This document shows positions 6,029 to 13,242 of a stretch of DNA of 13,538 nt, piece by piece; positions within the stretch are counted from its first letter, which is position 1, and the number at the start of each line of letters is the position of its first letter. The stretch comes from Candidatus Omnitrophota bacterium (GTDB lineage: Bacteria; NPL-UPA2; BS750m-G34). The DNA lies in the NCBI GenBank assembly GCA_016783345.1, contig JADHWT010000025.1, positions 1-13,538 on the forward strand, in the 5' to 3' direction. A model generated the notes under the pieces. It saw nothing but the letters and a program-made list of their open reading frames with translations. It was not told where the DNA came from and did not search any database. Made by a program: the position numbers and the translations under genes.

Positions 6029-7465
6029 ATGGCTTTTAACAAAGTAATTTTGATTAATCCATCCTATGCAGGCAGCCATTGGGGAGCTGTTCGGCCGCCT
6101 GTGGGTTTAGGATATCTCTCTGAGATGTTTACATCTAAGGGCATCGAGCACGGGATAGTGGATATGTCTCTGGGCTATAAAAAAAGAGACCTCTTCGGTT
6201 TTATAGAAAGATTTAAACCGGACCTGGTTGGCCTTTCTCTCCTCACTTTTCGTTACAAAGATACATATAATTTAATCAAAAATTTAAAAGAGAGATTTTC
6301 TTCGATTTCGATAGTTGTAGGTGGCCCGCATGTCACAACGAATGAAAAAAAGATTCTGGAGGATGTAGCTCATATAGATTTTTGCATTACTAAAGAAGGT
6401 GAGCTCTCTTTAATTGAACTTATTCAAGGGGACCGGTTTAAGACAAACGGGCTTATCTTTCGTAATGGCCGAAAGATATGCTACAATAATTCTAATGCCT
6501 TTATAGACAACCTGGACAGTCTCCCTTTCCCGCGATATCGTAAATTTTCGTTAAAAAAGTATGTTGCCAGAGAGATAGGTATCATTACTTCCCGCGGTTG
6601 TCCATATAACTGTATATTCTGCCATGAAACCCTGGGCAAAAGATTTCGCATGCGTAGTGCCGGAGGAGTGGTTGAGGAAATAGCTTACTGGTTTAGAGAA
6701 GGTTATCGCGATATCTTAATCCTGGATGATAATTTTACTATGGATGAAGGAAGGGCCTTAGAGATATGCGCAGGGCTTGGAAACAAGAATTTAAAGGGGG
6801 TACGCCTTAGGCTTGCTAATGGTGTAAGGGCTGATAGAGTTAATAAAAGACTTCTCACCGGAATGTGGGATGCGGGTTTTAGATACATATCATTTGGTGT
6901 AGAGGGGGGCAACAATCGAGTGCTTAAGGCCATTGGTAAAGGTGAAAGAATGGAGGAAATAAGAGAGGCAATTTCTTTATCTGTTAGTATTGGTTTTGAG
7001 GTTACGCTCTTCTTTCTTGTTGGGACACCTCTAGAGCGAAGAGAGGATGTAGAGGATTCAGTGACCCTGGCTCAGCAATTTCCTGTTTTTGATGCTAAAT
7101 TTTATAATCCTGTACCTTTCCCACGCACAAAACTTTATGATTGGGTAAAAGAAAATAATTTTTTTGTTGAAAGACCGGAAGAATATCTAAACAATGCCTC
7201 TCACTGGGACAACCGGCCCGTCTTTGCTACCCCGTGGTTTACGAAGGCCCAGAGAAGGGATGCCCTGGTCTATACCCGCAGGATTCGCCGCAAGATTAGA
7301 AGGCGCGCTATAGAAAGGCGCTTGAGACGTATTGCCCCTTTAAATCAGGCAGCGGGGTGGCTGTTTTCCCTTGAGGTTGTTCAGGAGATACTCCAGTCTA
7401 ATCGCGTAATCCGCAGATTCTTACAGGATTTTTTTCATGGAATTAAAAATAGCTATCGTTCATGA
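6029..7465 (+). CDS. B12-binding-type radical SAM protein in glycan gene series
   Basis: This 478-residue class B radical SAM protein has an N-terminal cobalamin-binding-type Rossmann domain (about 1-150) with RPPVGLGYL, VGGPH (97-101) and an EGE motif (123-125). The linker LPFPRY (165-170) is followed by the 4Fe-4S motif C191-x3-C195-x2-C198 and a TIM-barrel-like core. The C-terminal part has a striking arginine-rich helix (about 415-435, such as RRIRRKIRRRA), which could bind membrane or nucleic acid. The gene follows nth by 14 nt, with no clear ribosome binding site. Its last 29 nt overlap the glycosyltransferase start, linking it to polysaccharide or lipid modification. The substrate is unknown. 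It could be a methyltransferase or a lipid- or sugar-modifying enzyme. Confidence 0.9.
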   Translation: MAFNKVILINPSYAGSHWGAVRPPVGLGYLSEMFTSKGIEHGIVDMSLGYKKRDLFGFIERFKPDLVGLSLLTFRYKDTYNLIKNLKERFSSISIVVGGPHVTTNEKKILEDVAHIDFCITKEGELSLIELIQGDRFKTNGLIFRNGRKICYNNSNAFIDNLDSLPFPRYRKFSLKKYVAREIGIITSRGCPYNCIFCHETLGKRFRMRSAGGVVEEIAYWFREGYRDILILDDNFTMDEGRALEICAGLGNKNLKGVRLRLANGVRADRVNKRLLTGMWDAGFRYISFGVEGGNNRVLKAIGKGERMEEIREAISLSVSIGFEVTLFFLVGTPLERREDVEDSVTLAQQFPVFDAKFYNPVPFPRTKLYDWVKENNFFVERPEEYLNNASHWDNRPVFATPWFTKAQRRDALVYTRRIRRKIRRRAIERRLRRIAPLNQAAGWLFSLEVVQEILQSNRVIRRFLQDFFHGIKNSYRS

Positions 7466-8549
7466 CTGGCTGGCCTCAGCTGGAGGAGCCGGGGGCGCTG
7501 AAAAGACCCTCGAGGCAGTTTTAGAGATTTTCCCCGATGCCCATGTGTATACAACTGTCTATAATCCAGAACGCATGCCTGAAAGATTTCGCAGGTATAA
7601 TATCCGGACCACCTTTGTTCAGAAATTACCTTTTGCCAGGACCCATTATCAATTATATCTACCACTTATGCCTATAGCCATAGAAAATCTAAATCTGAAT
7701 AAATATGATATTGTCATAAGTTTTAATCACAGCTTCGCTAAGGGAGTAATTACAAAGCCTTCTACTCTACACATCTGTTACTGTTATACGCCGCTTCGAT
7801 ACGTATGGGATATGTATCGAACCTATCTTACTTATGAAGATATCTCCGGGTGGAAAAAAACCTTTATTCCGTTTGTCTTTAATTATCTTCGCGCGTGGGA
7901 TGTCATTTCGAGTTTCAGGGTGGACAAATTTGTGGCAATTTCAGAGCATATTGCCCGGCGTATAAAAAAATATTATGGCCGTGAAGCAGAGGTAATCTAT
8001 CCTCCGGTAGAGGTGGATAAATTCTCTCCCTCTACGAAAAGAGAGAACTTTTTTTTAATAGTCAGCCGGCTCGTCTCTTACAAGCGCATAGATTTAGCTG
8101 TTAAGGCCTTTAATGAATTAAGGCTTCCACTTGTTATTATCGGCACAGGGCCGCTGGCCCGCAGGCTTAAAAAGATGGCGCAGCCTCATATAAAATTTAT
8201 TGGTAGACAAAATGATAATATTGTAAGAGAATATTTATCTAAGTGCCGCGGGCTTATTTTTCCCGGGGAGGAAGATTTCGGGATTACCCCGGTTGAGGCT
8301 ATGGCCTCAGGGGCACCTGTCATTGCCTGCAAGCGTGGCGGGGTATTAGAGACTATTGATGAGGAGAGCGGAGTATTTTTTTCTGAAGCTGTTCCTTCTT
8401 CTCTGATTAAGGCTGTCAGGGATTTTGATAAAAAAAGTTTTTCTACTGAGAGGATGATAGAGAAGGCCTCTCGTTTTGATAAAAAGACGTTTCAAGATAG
8501 ATTCTTAAATATGGTTGAGGAGAGCTCTCGGGAGTGGAGTAAAAGATGA
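7437..8549 (+). CDS. GT4-family glycosyltransferase
   Basis: This 370-residue retaining GT-B glycosyltransferase has an N-terminal domain with IVHDWLASAGGAGGAE (7-22), the acceptor-side glycine loop. A linker with YPPVEVDKF precedes the C-terminal nucleotide-sugar domain (VSRLVSYKRID). The family 4 EX7E motif is E279 to E287 within EEDFGITPVEAMASG. It resembles WbaZ-type mannosyl- or other hexosyltransferases of surface polysaccharide synthesis; the sugar specificity cannot be read. The start ATG at 7437 has AGGA 8 nt upstream, inside the end of the radical SAM gene. The end overlaps the sugar transferase start (ATGA at 8546-8549). It acts at the cytoplasmic face of the membrane on a lipid-linked acceptor. 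Confidence 0.93.
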   Translation: MELKIAIVHDWLASAGGAGGAEKTLEAVLEIFPDAHVYTTVYNPERMPERFRRYNIRTTFVQKLPFARTHYQLYLPLMPIAIENLNLNKYDIVISFNHSFAKGVITKPSTLHICYCYTPLRYVWDMYRTYLTYEDISGWKKTFIPFVFNYLRAWDVISSFRVDKFVAISEHIARRIKKYYGREAEVIYPPVEVDKFSPSTKRENFFLIVSRLVSYKRIDLAVKAFNELRLPLVIIGTGPLARRLKKMAQPHIKFIGRQNDNIVREYLSKCRGLIFPGEEDFGITPVEAMASGAPVIACKRGGVLETIDEESGVFFSEAVPSSLIKAVRDFDKKSFSTERMIEKASRFDKKTFQDRFLNMVEESSREWSKR

Positions 8550-9214
8550 TTAGAGCAGGATTTTTTCCCGGAAAGAGGGATATATTCTTTAGAGAGCTCG
8601 CCTTGCTCAGGAATAATATTCAGTGGGATATATTGCCTCCCTCGAAGTATTATCCAATAATTAAAGCCGTTGGTGATTATCTTTTTACTTTTATGCTTTT
8701 AACTTTTTTTTCTCCTCTCTGGCTAATAATCATGGCCTGGATTAAACTGGATAGTCCCGGCCCTGTTTTTTTTAGACATTGGCGCACCGGCACTAAAGGA
8801 AAGCCCTTTATGATGTATAAGTTCAGGTCTATGTCCTATGGCGTAGAGCCGCATGCGCCTACACCCATTGCGCCGCATGACGCCCGTATCACTACAATCG
8901 GCCGGATCATCCGGAGGTTCGGTATAGATGAGATGCCGCAGTTAATCAATGTCTTAAGGGGAGAGATGAGTCTGGTAGGCCCCAGACCTGAGATGTTATT
9001 TATTGTGGATAGATATAGTGAGATTGAAAAAAAGAGGCTTTTAGTTAAACCGGGGATAACCGGACTATGGCAGATTATTGGAAGAAAAGATAAACCAATT
9101 CACGAAGACCTGATGCTGGACCTGCTTTATATTAAGAAGCAGTCCTTTTCCTGGGATATGTTTATTCTGTTTGAGACTATCCCAAGTCTCCTCATGTCAA
9201 GGATTATATGGTAA
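8546..9214 (+). CDS. Polyprenyl-phosphate sugar-1-phosphate transferase
   Basis: This 222-residue bacterial sugar transferase (Pfam02397 type) would start glycan assembly by moving a sugar-1-phosphate from a nucleotide sugar onto undecaprenyl phosphate. It has one N-terminal membrane segment (about 42-66), likely a re-entrant helix as in the monotopic PglC/WecP-size enzymes. It then has the conserved SPGPVFF, the YKFRSM strand, the catalytic Asp-Glu pair (D128-E129 in DEMPQL), the LVGPRPE motif (143-149) and KPGITGLWQ. It lacks the large multi-helix N-terminus of WbaP/WcaJ proteins. The gene overlaps the glycosyltransferase by 4 nt and ftsZ by 7 nt, so all three are probably translated together. 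Confidence 0.94.
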   Translation: MIRAGFFPGKRDIFFRELALLRNNIQWDILPPSKYYPIIKAVGDYLFTFMLLTFFSPLWLIIMAWIKLDSPGPVFFRHWRTGTKGKPFMMYKFRSMSYGVEPHAPTPIAPHDARITTIGRIIRRFGIDEMPQLINVLRGEMSLVGPRPEMLFIVDRYSEIEKKRLLVKPGITGLWQIIGRKDKPIHEDLMLDLLYIKKQSFSWDMFILFETIPSLLMSRIIW

Positions 9215-10230
9215 TGATAAAAATAAAGGTTATTGGGGTAGGCGGCGCCGGAGTAAATACTGTAAATCGCCTGACCGGCAAAAAACTCCCGGGGGTTGAC
9301 CTTTTAGCTGTAAATACCGATGCCCAATCGCTTCAGGCTTCCAATGCAAGTGAAAAAATTCAAATTGGGCCGACACTGACTAATGGCAATGGCAGCGGCG
9401 GCAGTGCTGAGACCGGCAGGATGGCTGCTAATGAAAGCCGCCAGGAATTGGCCGGGGCCATGGGAGGGATAGACCTTGTCTTTATTACAGCCGGACTGGG
9501 CGGAGGAACAGGGACAGGTGCCAGCCCTACAATTGCCGGACTCGCCAAAGAGGCAGGGGCTGCTGTAATTGTCATAGCCACGACGCCATTTTTGTTTGAA
9601 GGGCAGGGGAGGATGAGAAATGCTCAAGAGGGGATATCTCTTCTGGAAAATGAGGCAGATACAGTAGTAGTCATTCCGAATCAAAAACTTTTTAATGCAA
9701 GCTCAGAAGGGATTTCTCTGCAGGATGCATTTGAAAAAGCCGACCTTGTTTTTATTAATGTCATCAGATCAATAACCGATCTCATCACAACACCGGGACT
9801 CATCAATCTTGATTTTTCCAATATCAAGGCTGTAATAACTAAAGGCGGCCGTGGATTCTTTGGCCTTGGCCGGGCCTCCGGCGTGGATAGAGTAAATAAG
9901 CTTGTAGTAGAGACATTCTCCTCCGCCCTTTTAGAAGATGTCGACATAAAAGGCGCAAGTTCTTGCCTTGTCAATATCTATGGGTCCGAAAAACTCTCTT
10001 TTAAAGAGGTCAATCAGATCATGGAGGTTATTTCCGGTATGCTTGCCTCAAAAGCCAATATTGTTTTTGGCGTCACAATTGACCGCAATTTAAAAGATGA
10101 GCTCCGCATGACAGTTATCGCTACCGGAATAAAAGCCGCATCTATACCTCCCTCACCCTCAGTAAAGTGGCCGGATGTCTTTGACTATACTGAGAAATTA
10201 GACGTCCCTTCTTTTTTGAGAAAAAAATAG
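9208..10230 (+). CDS. ftsZ: Cell division GTPase FtsZ, divergent
   Basis: This is a 340-residue tubulin-like GTPase that should polymerise into the division ring. It has the glycine-rich nucleotide loop GGAGVN (12-17), AVNTDAQ (34-40), the tubulin signature GGGTGTG (98-104), PFLFEG (127-132) and DAF..AD (173-179). The T7 loop reads NLDFSN (200-205): the first catalytic Asp is D202, but the position of E. coli Asp212 is Asn205. After the core only about 17 linker residues precede a good C-terminal peptide (LDVPSFLRKK, 331-340), the FtsA/membrane-anchor docking site. The segment before SITDLI and the GNGSGGSAETG loop are also divergent. The start at 9208 has AAGGA 4 nt upstream; an ATG at 9214 is the alternative. 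No ftsA or ftsQ is adjacent, and the neighbours are glycan genes. Confidence 0.93.
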   Translation: MVMIKIKVIGVGGAGVNTVNRLTGKKLPGVDLLAVNTDAQSLQASNASEKIQIGPTLTNGNGSGGSAETGRMAANESRQELAGAMGGIDLVFITAGLGGGTGTGASPTIAGLAKEAGAAVIVIATTPFLFEGQGRMRNAQEGISLLENEADTVVVIPNQKLFNASSEGISLQDAFEKADLVFINVIRSITDLITTPGLINLDFSNIKAVITKGGRGFFGLGRASGVDRVNKLVVETFSSALLEDVDIKGASSCLVNIYGSEKLSFKEVNQIMEVISGMLASKANIVFGVTIDRNLKDELRMTVIATGIKAASIPPSPSVKWPDVFDYTEKLDVPSFLRKK

Positions 10231-11739
10231 TTGGCAAGAAAAGCGAAGTTAAGCTGTGCCTTCATCTATCCTGAAGACTATTCTCTCGGCATGTCAAATC
10301 TTGGTTTTCAGGTAGTTTATGACTTGCTTGACAGCCATCCGGATGTAAAGGTTGAAAGGTTTTTTTTCTCTCGAGAGTGCAAACCCAAAAGTCTGGAGAC
10401 ACACCGCAGTTTAAAAGAGTTTGACTTAATTGCGTTGAGCCTCAGTTTTGAGCCTGATTTTTTTAAATTCATAGAGATGCTTAAGGCTTCAGATATACCT
10501 CTATTTAGTTCGGAGAGGCCGGCCGGTTCACCCATGCTTATAGGCGGAGGGATTGCCCTTAGCGCTAATCCTGAGCCCTATGCAAAATTTCTGGATATAA
10601 TATTTCTCGGTGAGGCAGAGGAGGTTATTTATCCATTTCTTGAAACATTGCTTCAATTTAAAAGAAAGCGGTGGGAGATAAGAGAGAAATTTTTTGAGAA
10701 GGTTGTAAGTATCCCTGGATTTTATGTTCCATCGCTAAACCCTCGCGCCAAAAATGTTGGAATGAGGATAAAAAAGGTAGAAGTAAAATCCCTGGATAAA
10801 AGACCTGCCTGCTCTGCGATTATCTCCGGAGAGGCAAGTTTTAAAAATGTCTTTCTCCTGGAATTAAACCGGGGCTGTCCATGGAAGTGTCTCTTCTGTC
10901 TTATTGGCTGGACCGGGGGTAAGACACGGTTTTTAAAAAAAGAAATAGCTATAAAAAAAATAGAGGAGGGATTAAGATTTACACCCAGACTCGGACTTGT
11001 CGGTACAGCCTTGACGAGTTATAATGGTGTAGGTGAGATCGTAGATAGTGCCATGGCAAAAGGCGCGCGCATTTCATTTTCTTCCCTCCGCTTAAACTCG
11101 GGTGATTCGCAGTTTTTAGAGACACTTAAGAAAAGCGGACAGAAGATGGTTACTATTGCCCCTGAGGCAGGGAGCGAGAGATTGAGATTCCTGCTCGGTA
11201 AGGAGATAAAAAACAGTCAGATAGAAAATACTTTAAGGCTTTCCTGTGAGGCCGGGCTTAGCCGGATAAAATTATATTTTATGTATGGCCTGCCATGGGA
11301 AAGGGAAGAAGACATTGATGCTGTTATTTCTTTTATTTGCTCGGCCAGAAAAAAATTTCGCAGGCTCAAATTTATTGTAAGCCTGTCTCCGTTTGTCCCG
11401 AAACCCTGGACACCATTGCAGTGGGTTCCTATGGAGAGAGAGGATGTCTTAAAGGATAAACTGAGTTATCTAAAGAAAGGCCTTTTTTCTATCGGTGGTG
11501 TCAGGGTTACGGCAGAGAGTATCAGGAGGGCTCTCATGGAGGCGCTTTTAAGCCGCGGAGATAGAGGGATTATAGAGCATATGCTAGTGGTTTCTCATAA
11601 GGAGTTACAGGGTCTTAGGGAGCAATATATCTATCGTGAGAGACGAGAATCTGAATCTTTCCCCTGGGACTTTGTTGATAATGGGTTAGATAAAAAGGAA
11701 CTTTACAAGTTATATGAAAATAGGTTTGCGCTGGCATGA
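10231..11739 (+). CDS. Radical SAM protein, TIGR03960-like B12-binding type
   Basis: This 502-residue protein has a cobalamin-binding-type N-terminal domain with FIYPEDYSLGMSNLG (11-25), IGGGIALSANPEPYA (104-118) and FLGEAEEV (125-132). The radical SAM 4Fe-4S motif is C216-x3-C220-x2-C223 (CPWKCLFC), and PEAGSERLR follows in the core. The N-terminal pattern resembles TIGR03960 proteins, which lie near ribosome and division genes in many bacteria; the length is shorter than the usual long form. Function is unknown. The start is TTG at 10231, directly after the ftsZ stop with no gap; an internal ATG at 10291 would cut into the conserved motif. The end overlaps yggS by 4 nt (ATGA). Confidence 0.88.
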   Translation: MARKAKLSCAFIYPEDYSLGMSNLGFQVVYDLLDSHPDVKVERFFFSRECKPKSLETHRSLKEFDLIALSLSFEPDFFKFIEMLKASDIPLFSSERPAGSPMLIGGGIALSANPEPYAKFLDIIFLGEAEEVIYPFLETLLQFKRKRWEIREKFFEKVVSIPGFYVPSLNPRAKNVGMRIKKVEVKSLDKRPACSAIISGEASFKNVFLLELNRGCPWKCLFCLIGWTGGKTRFLKKEIAIKKIEEGLRFTPRLGLVGTALTSYNGVGEIVDSAMAKGARISFSSLRLNSGDSQFLETLKKSGQKMVTIAPEAGSERLRFLLGKEIKNSQIENTLRLSCEAGLSRIKLYFMYGLPWEREEDIDAVISFICSARKKFRRLKFIVSLSPFVPKPWTPLQWVPMEREDVLKDKLSYLKKGLFSIGGVRVTAESIRRALMEALLSRGDRGIIEHMLVVSHKELQGLREQYIYRERRESESFPWDFVDNGLDKKELYKLYENRFALA

Positions 11740-12428
11740 AATCTCAAAAAATTAACGAGGTCCGTCAAAGGATTGAATCAGCCTGCGCGCGCTCCGGACG
11801 CAATCCTTCGGAGATAGTTCTAATAGCTGTGACCAAGACAGTTTCACCGGAGACAATCCAGGAGGCTATAAGATGCGGTCTTAATACCTTCGGGGAAAAT
11901 AAGGTCCAGGAAGCCGGGAAAAAGATTAATGAGCTCGGGCTAGAGGCAGGAATTAGCTGGCATATGATAGGCCATCTTCAGACAAATAAGGTCAAAGATG
12001 CTATTGAGTTATTTAGTCTTATCCATGCCGTAGATAGCCTCAGGCTTTGTGAGAAAATAAATGAAAGGGCCGATAAAATCGGGAAGGTAGTTGATATCCT
12101 TTTAGAGATAAACTTAAGCGGAGAAAAAACAAAATATGGCTTTTCTGAAAAAGGATTATTTGATATTATTAAATCTATGGAGAAATATCCTAATATCAGG
12201 ATCAGGGGTCTTATGACAATGACCCCATTTTCTGAGGAGCCTGAAGATTCCCGCAAATATTTTCGCAGGCTTTTTAAACTAAGTCGGAATATTAGAGAGA
12301 TGCCGTTACCACGCAATGTAGAAATGAAATATATCTCTATGGGAATGACACAGGATTTTGAAGTGGCAATTGAGGAAGGCGCTAATATGGTTCGTGTTGG
12401 AAGGGCAATATTTGGAGAGAGGGGTTAA
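11736..12428 (+). CDS. yggS: Pyridoxal phosphate homeostasis protein (YggS/PLPBP)
   Basis: YggS/PLPBP binds pyridoxal 5'-phosphate and buffers its free level, which affects amino acid and vitamin B6 balance. The product is 230 residues, typical for the family. The PLP lysine is K34 in IAVTKTVSPETI. FGENKVQE, WHMIGHLQTNK and the phosphate-binding end SMGMTQDFEVAI...VRVGRAIFGER are all present. The single-domain TIM-barrel length excludes the larger alanine racemases. It is translationally coupled to the radical SAM gene upstream (ATGA) and followed after 1 nt by proC. A yggS-proC pair is common in bacteria, as is yggS near ftsZ in Firmicutes. Confidence 0.96.
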   Translation: MKSQKINEVRQRIESACARSGRNPSEIVLIAVTKTVSPETIQEAIRCGLNTFGENKVQEAGKKINELGLEAGISWHMIGHLQTNKVKDAIELFSLIHAVDSLRLCEKINERADKIGKVVDILLEINLSGEKTKYGFSEKGLFDIIKSMEKYPNIRIRGLMTMTPFSEEPEDSRKYFRRLFKLSRNIREMPLPRNVEMKYISMGMTQDFEVAIEEGANMVRVGRAIFGERG

Positions 12429-12429
12429 A

Positions 12430-13242
12430 ATGTTAAATAAAAAGATTGCAATTATCGGAGCAGGGAAGATGGGCAAGGCGTTGATAAGAGGGCTCGTCTG
12501 CCCTAAAAATATCATGGTTAGTGATAAAGATAAATCCAAATTAAAATCTTTTGCGGGAAAGAAGATTAAAACCACTACATGCAATATTAAGGCTGTTGAA
12601 TGGGGGGAGGTAATAATACTGAGTGTTAAACCTAAGGATATGGATGATGTCCTGAAAGGGATTGTTTCGGCACGCTTCGCAGGTCCCGCAAGTGCCCTGA
12701 AGCGCAAACTTTTTATTTCAATAGCAGCAGGAATAAAGACATCCTTTATAGAAAAGAGATTGGGGCATGTCCCCGTTATAAGGGTTATGCCAAACACGCC
12801 TGCATTGATTTGCGAGGGGATGTCAGCTATTTCTCCTGGTAGATTTGCCAAATCCAGAGATGAGCATATTGCCGGAGCTATTTTCGGGAGTGTCGGCTCT
12901 GTAATGAAGTTCCCGGAGAGGGATATGGATGCCGTTACTGCCTTAAGCGGAAGCGGTCCGGCTTATTTCTTTTTTCTCATGGAGGCGCTCACACTGGCTG
13001 GAAAGAGAATGGGTATTTCAAATAAGGATAGCCTCGCCCTTACTTTACAGACAGCTTTGGGAGCGGCGCTTCTGGCTAAAAAGACCGGCATTCCCCCGTT
13101 TAAATTAAGAGAGATGGTTACCTCCAAGGGAGGAACAACAGAAGCTGCATTGAAAATTCTGGGGAGCAGCAGGGTGAAAGAGGCAATAATAAAGGCAGTA
13201 ATTAAAGCCAAAAAACGCTCCGTGGAATTATGCAAAAATTAA
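12430..13242 (+). CDS. proC: Pyrroline-5-carboxylate reductase
   Basis: ProC reduces 1-pyrroline-5-carboxylate with NAD(P)H in the last step of proline synthesis. The product is 270 residues. The N-terminal dinucleotide fold is IAIIGAGKMG (6-15). SVKPKD (65-70), SIAAGI (97-102), RVMPNTPA (118-125) and the ALSGSGPAY substrate/dimer helix are conserved, as is the SKGGTT loop. The start at 12430 has GAGAGGGG 5 nt upstream. Between VLKGI and SIAAG the protein has about seven residues more than E. coli ProC. That stretch (79-93, basic and Ala-rich) is coded by a palindromic DNA segment at 12664-12709. The 3' end overlaps the ABC permease start by 13 nt. Confidence 0.96.
   Translation: MLNKKIAIIGAGKMGKALIRGLVCPKNIMVSDKDKSKLKSFAGKKIKTTTCNIKAVEWGEVIILSVKPKDMDDVLKGIVSARFAGPASALKRKLFISIAAGIKTSFIEKRLGHVPVIRVMPNTPALICEGMSAISPGRFAKSRDEHIAGAIFGSVGSVMKFPERDMDAVTALSGSGPAYFFFLMEALTLAGKRMGISNKDSLALTLQTALGAALLAKKTGIPPFKLREMVTSKGGTTEAALKILGSSRVKEAIIKAVIKAKKRSVELCKN
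12664..12709 (+). repeat. Palindromic in-frame segment inside proC
   Basis: Paired arms are GTTT (12664-12667) with AAAC (12706-12709), CGCTTC (12673-12678) with GAAGCG (12699-12704), and AGG (12681-12683) with CCT (12696-12698). A further inverted repeat, GGCAC/GTGCC (12669-12673/12692-12696), is an alternative pairing. The segment keeps the reading frame and matches the extra residues seen in this ProC. It looks like a small palindromic insertion, but only one clear copy is in the window. Confidence 0.45.

Noticed and set aside
9304..9684. Minus-strand open frames opposite ftsZ
   Set aside because: They mirror conserved FtsZ motifs on the plus strand and have no independent signals.
12306..12851. 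Long minus-strand open frame opposite yggS and proC
   Set aside because: It is antisense to two confidently assigned genes, and its product shows no recognisable domain.
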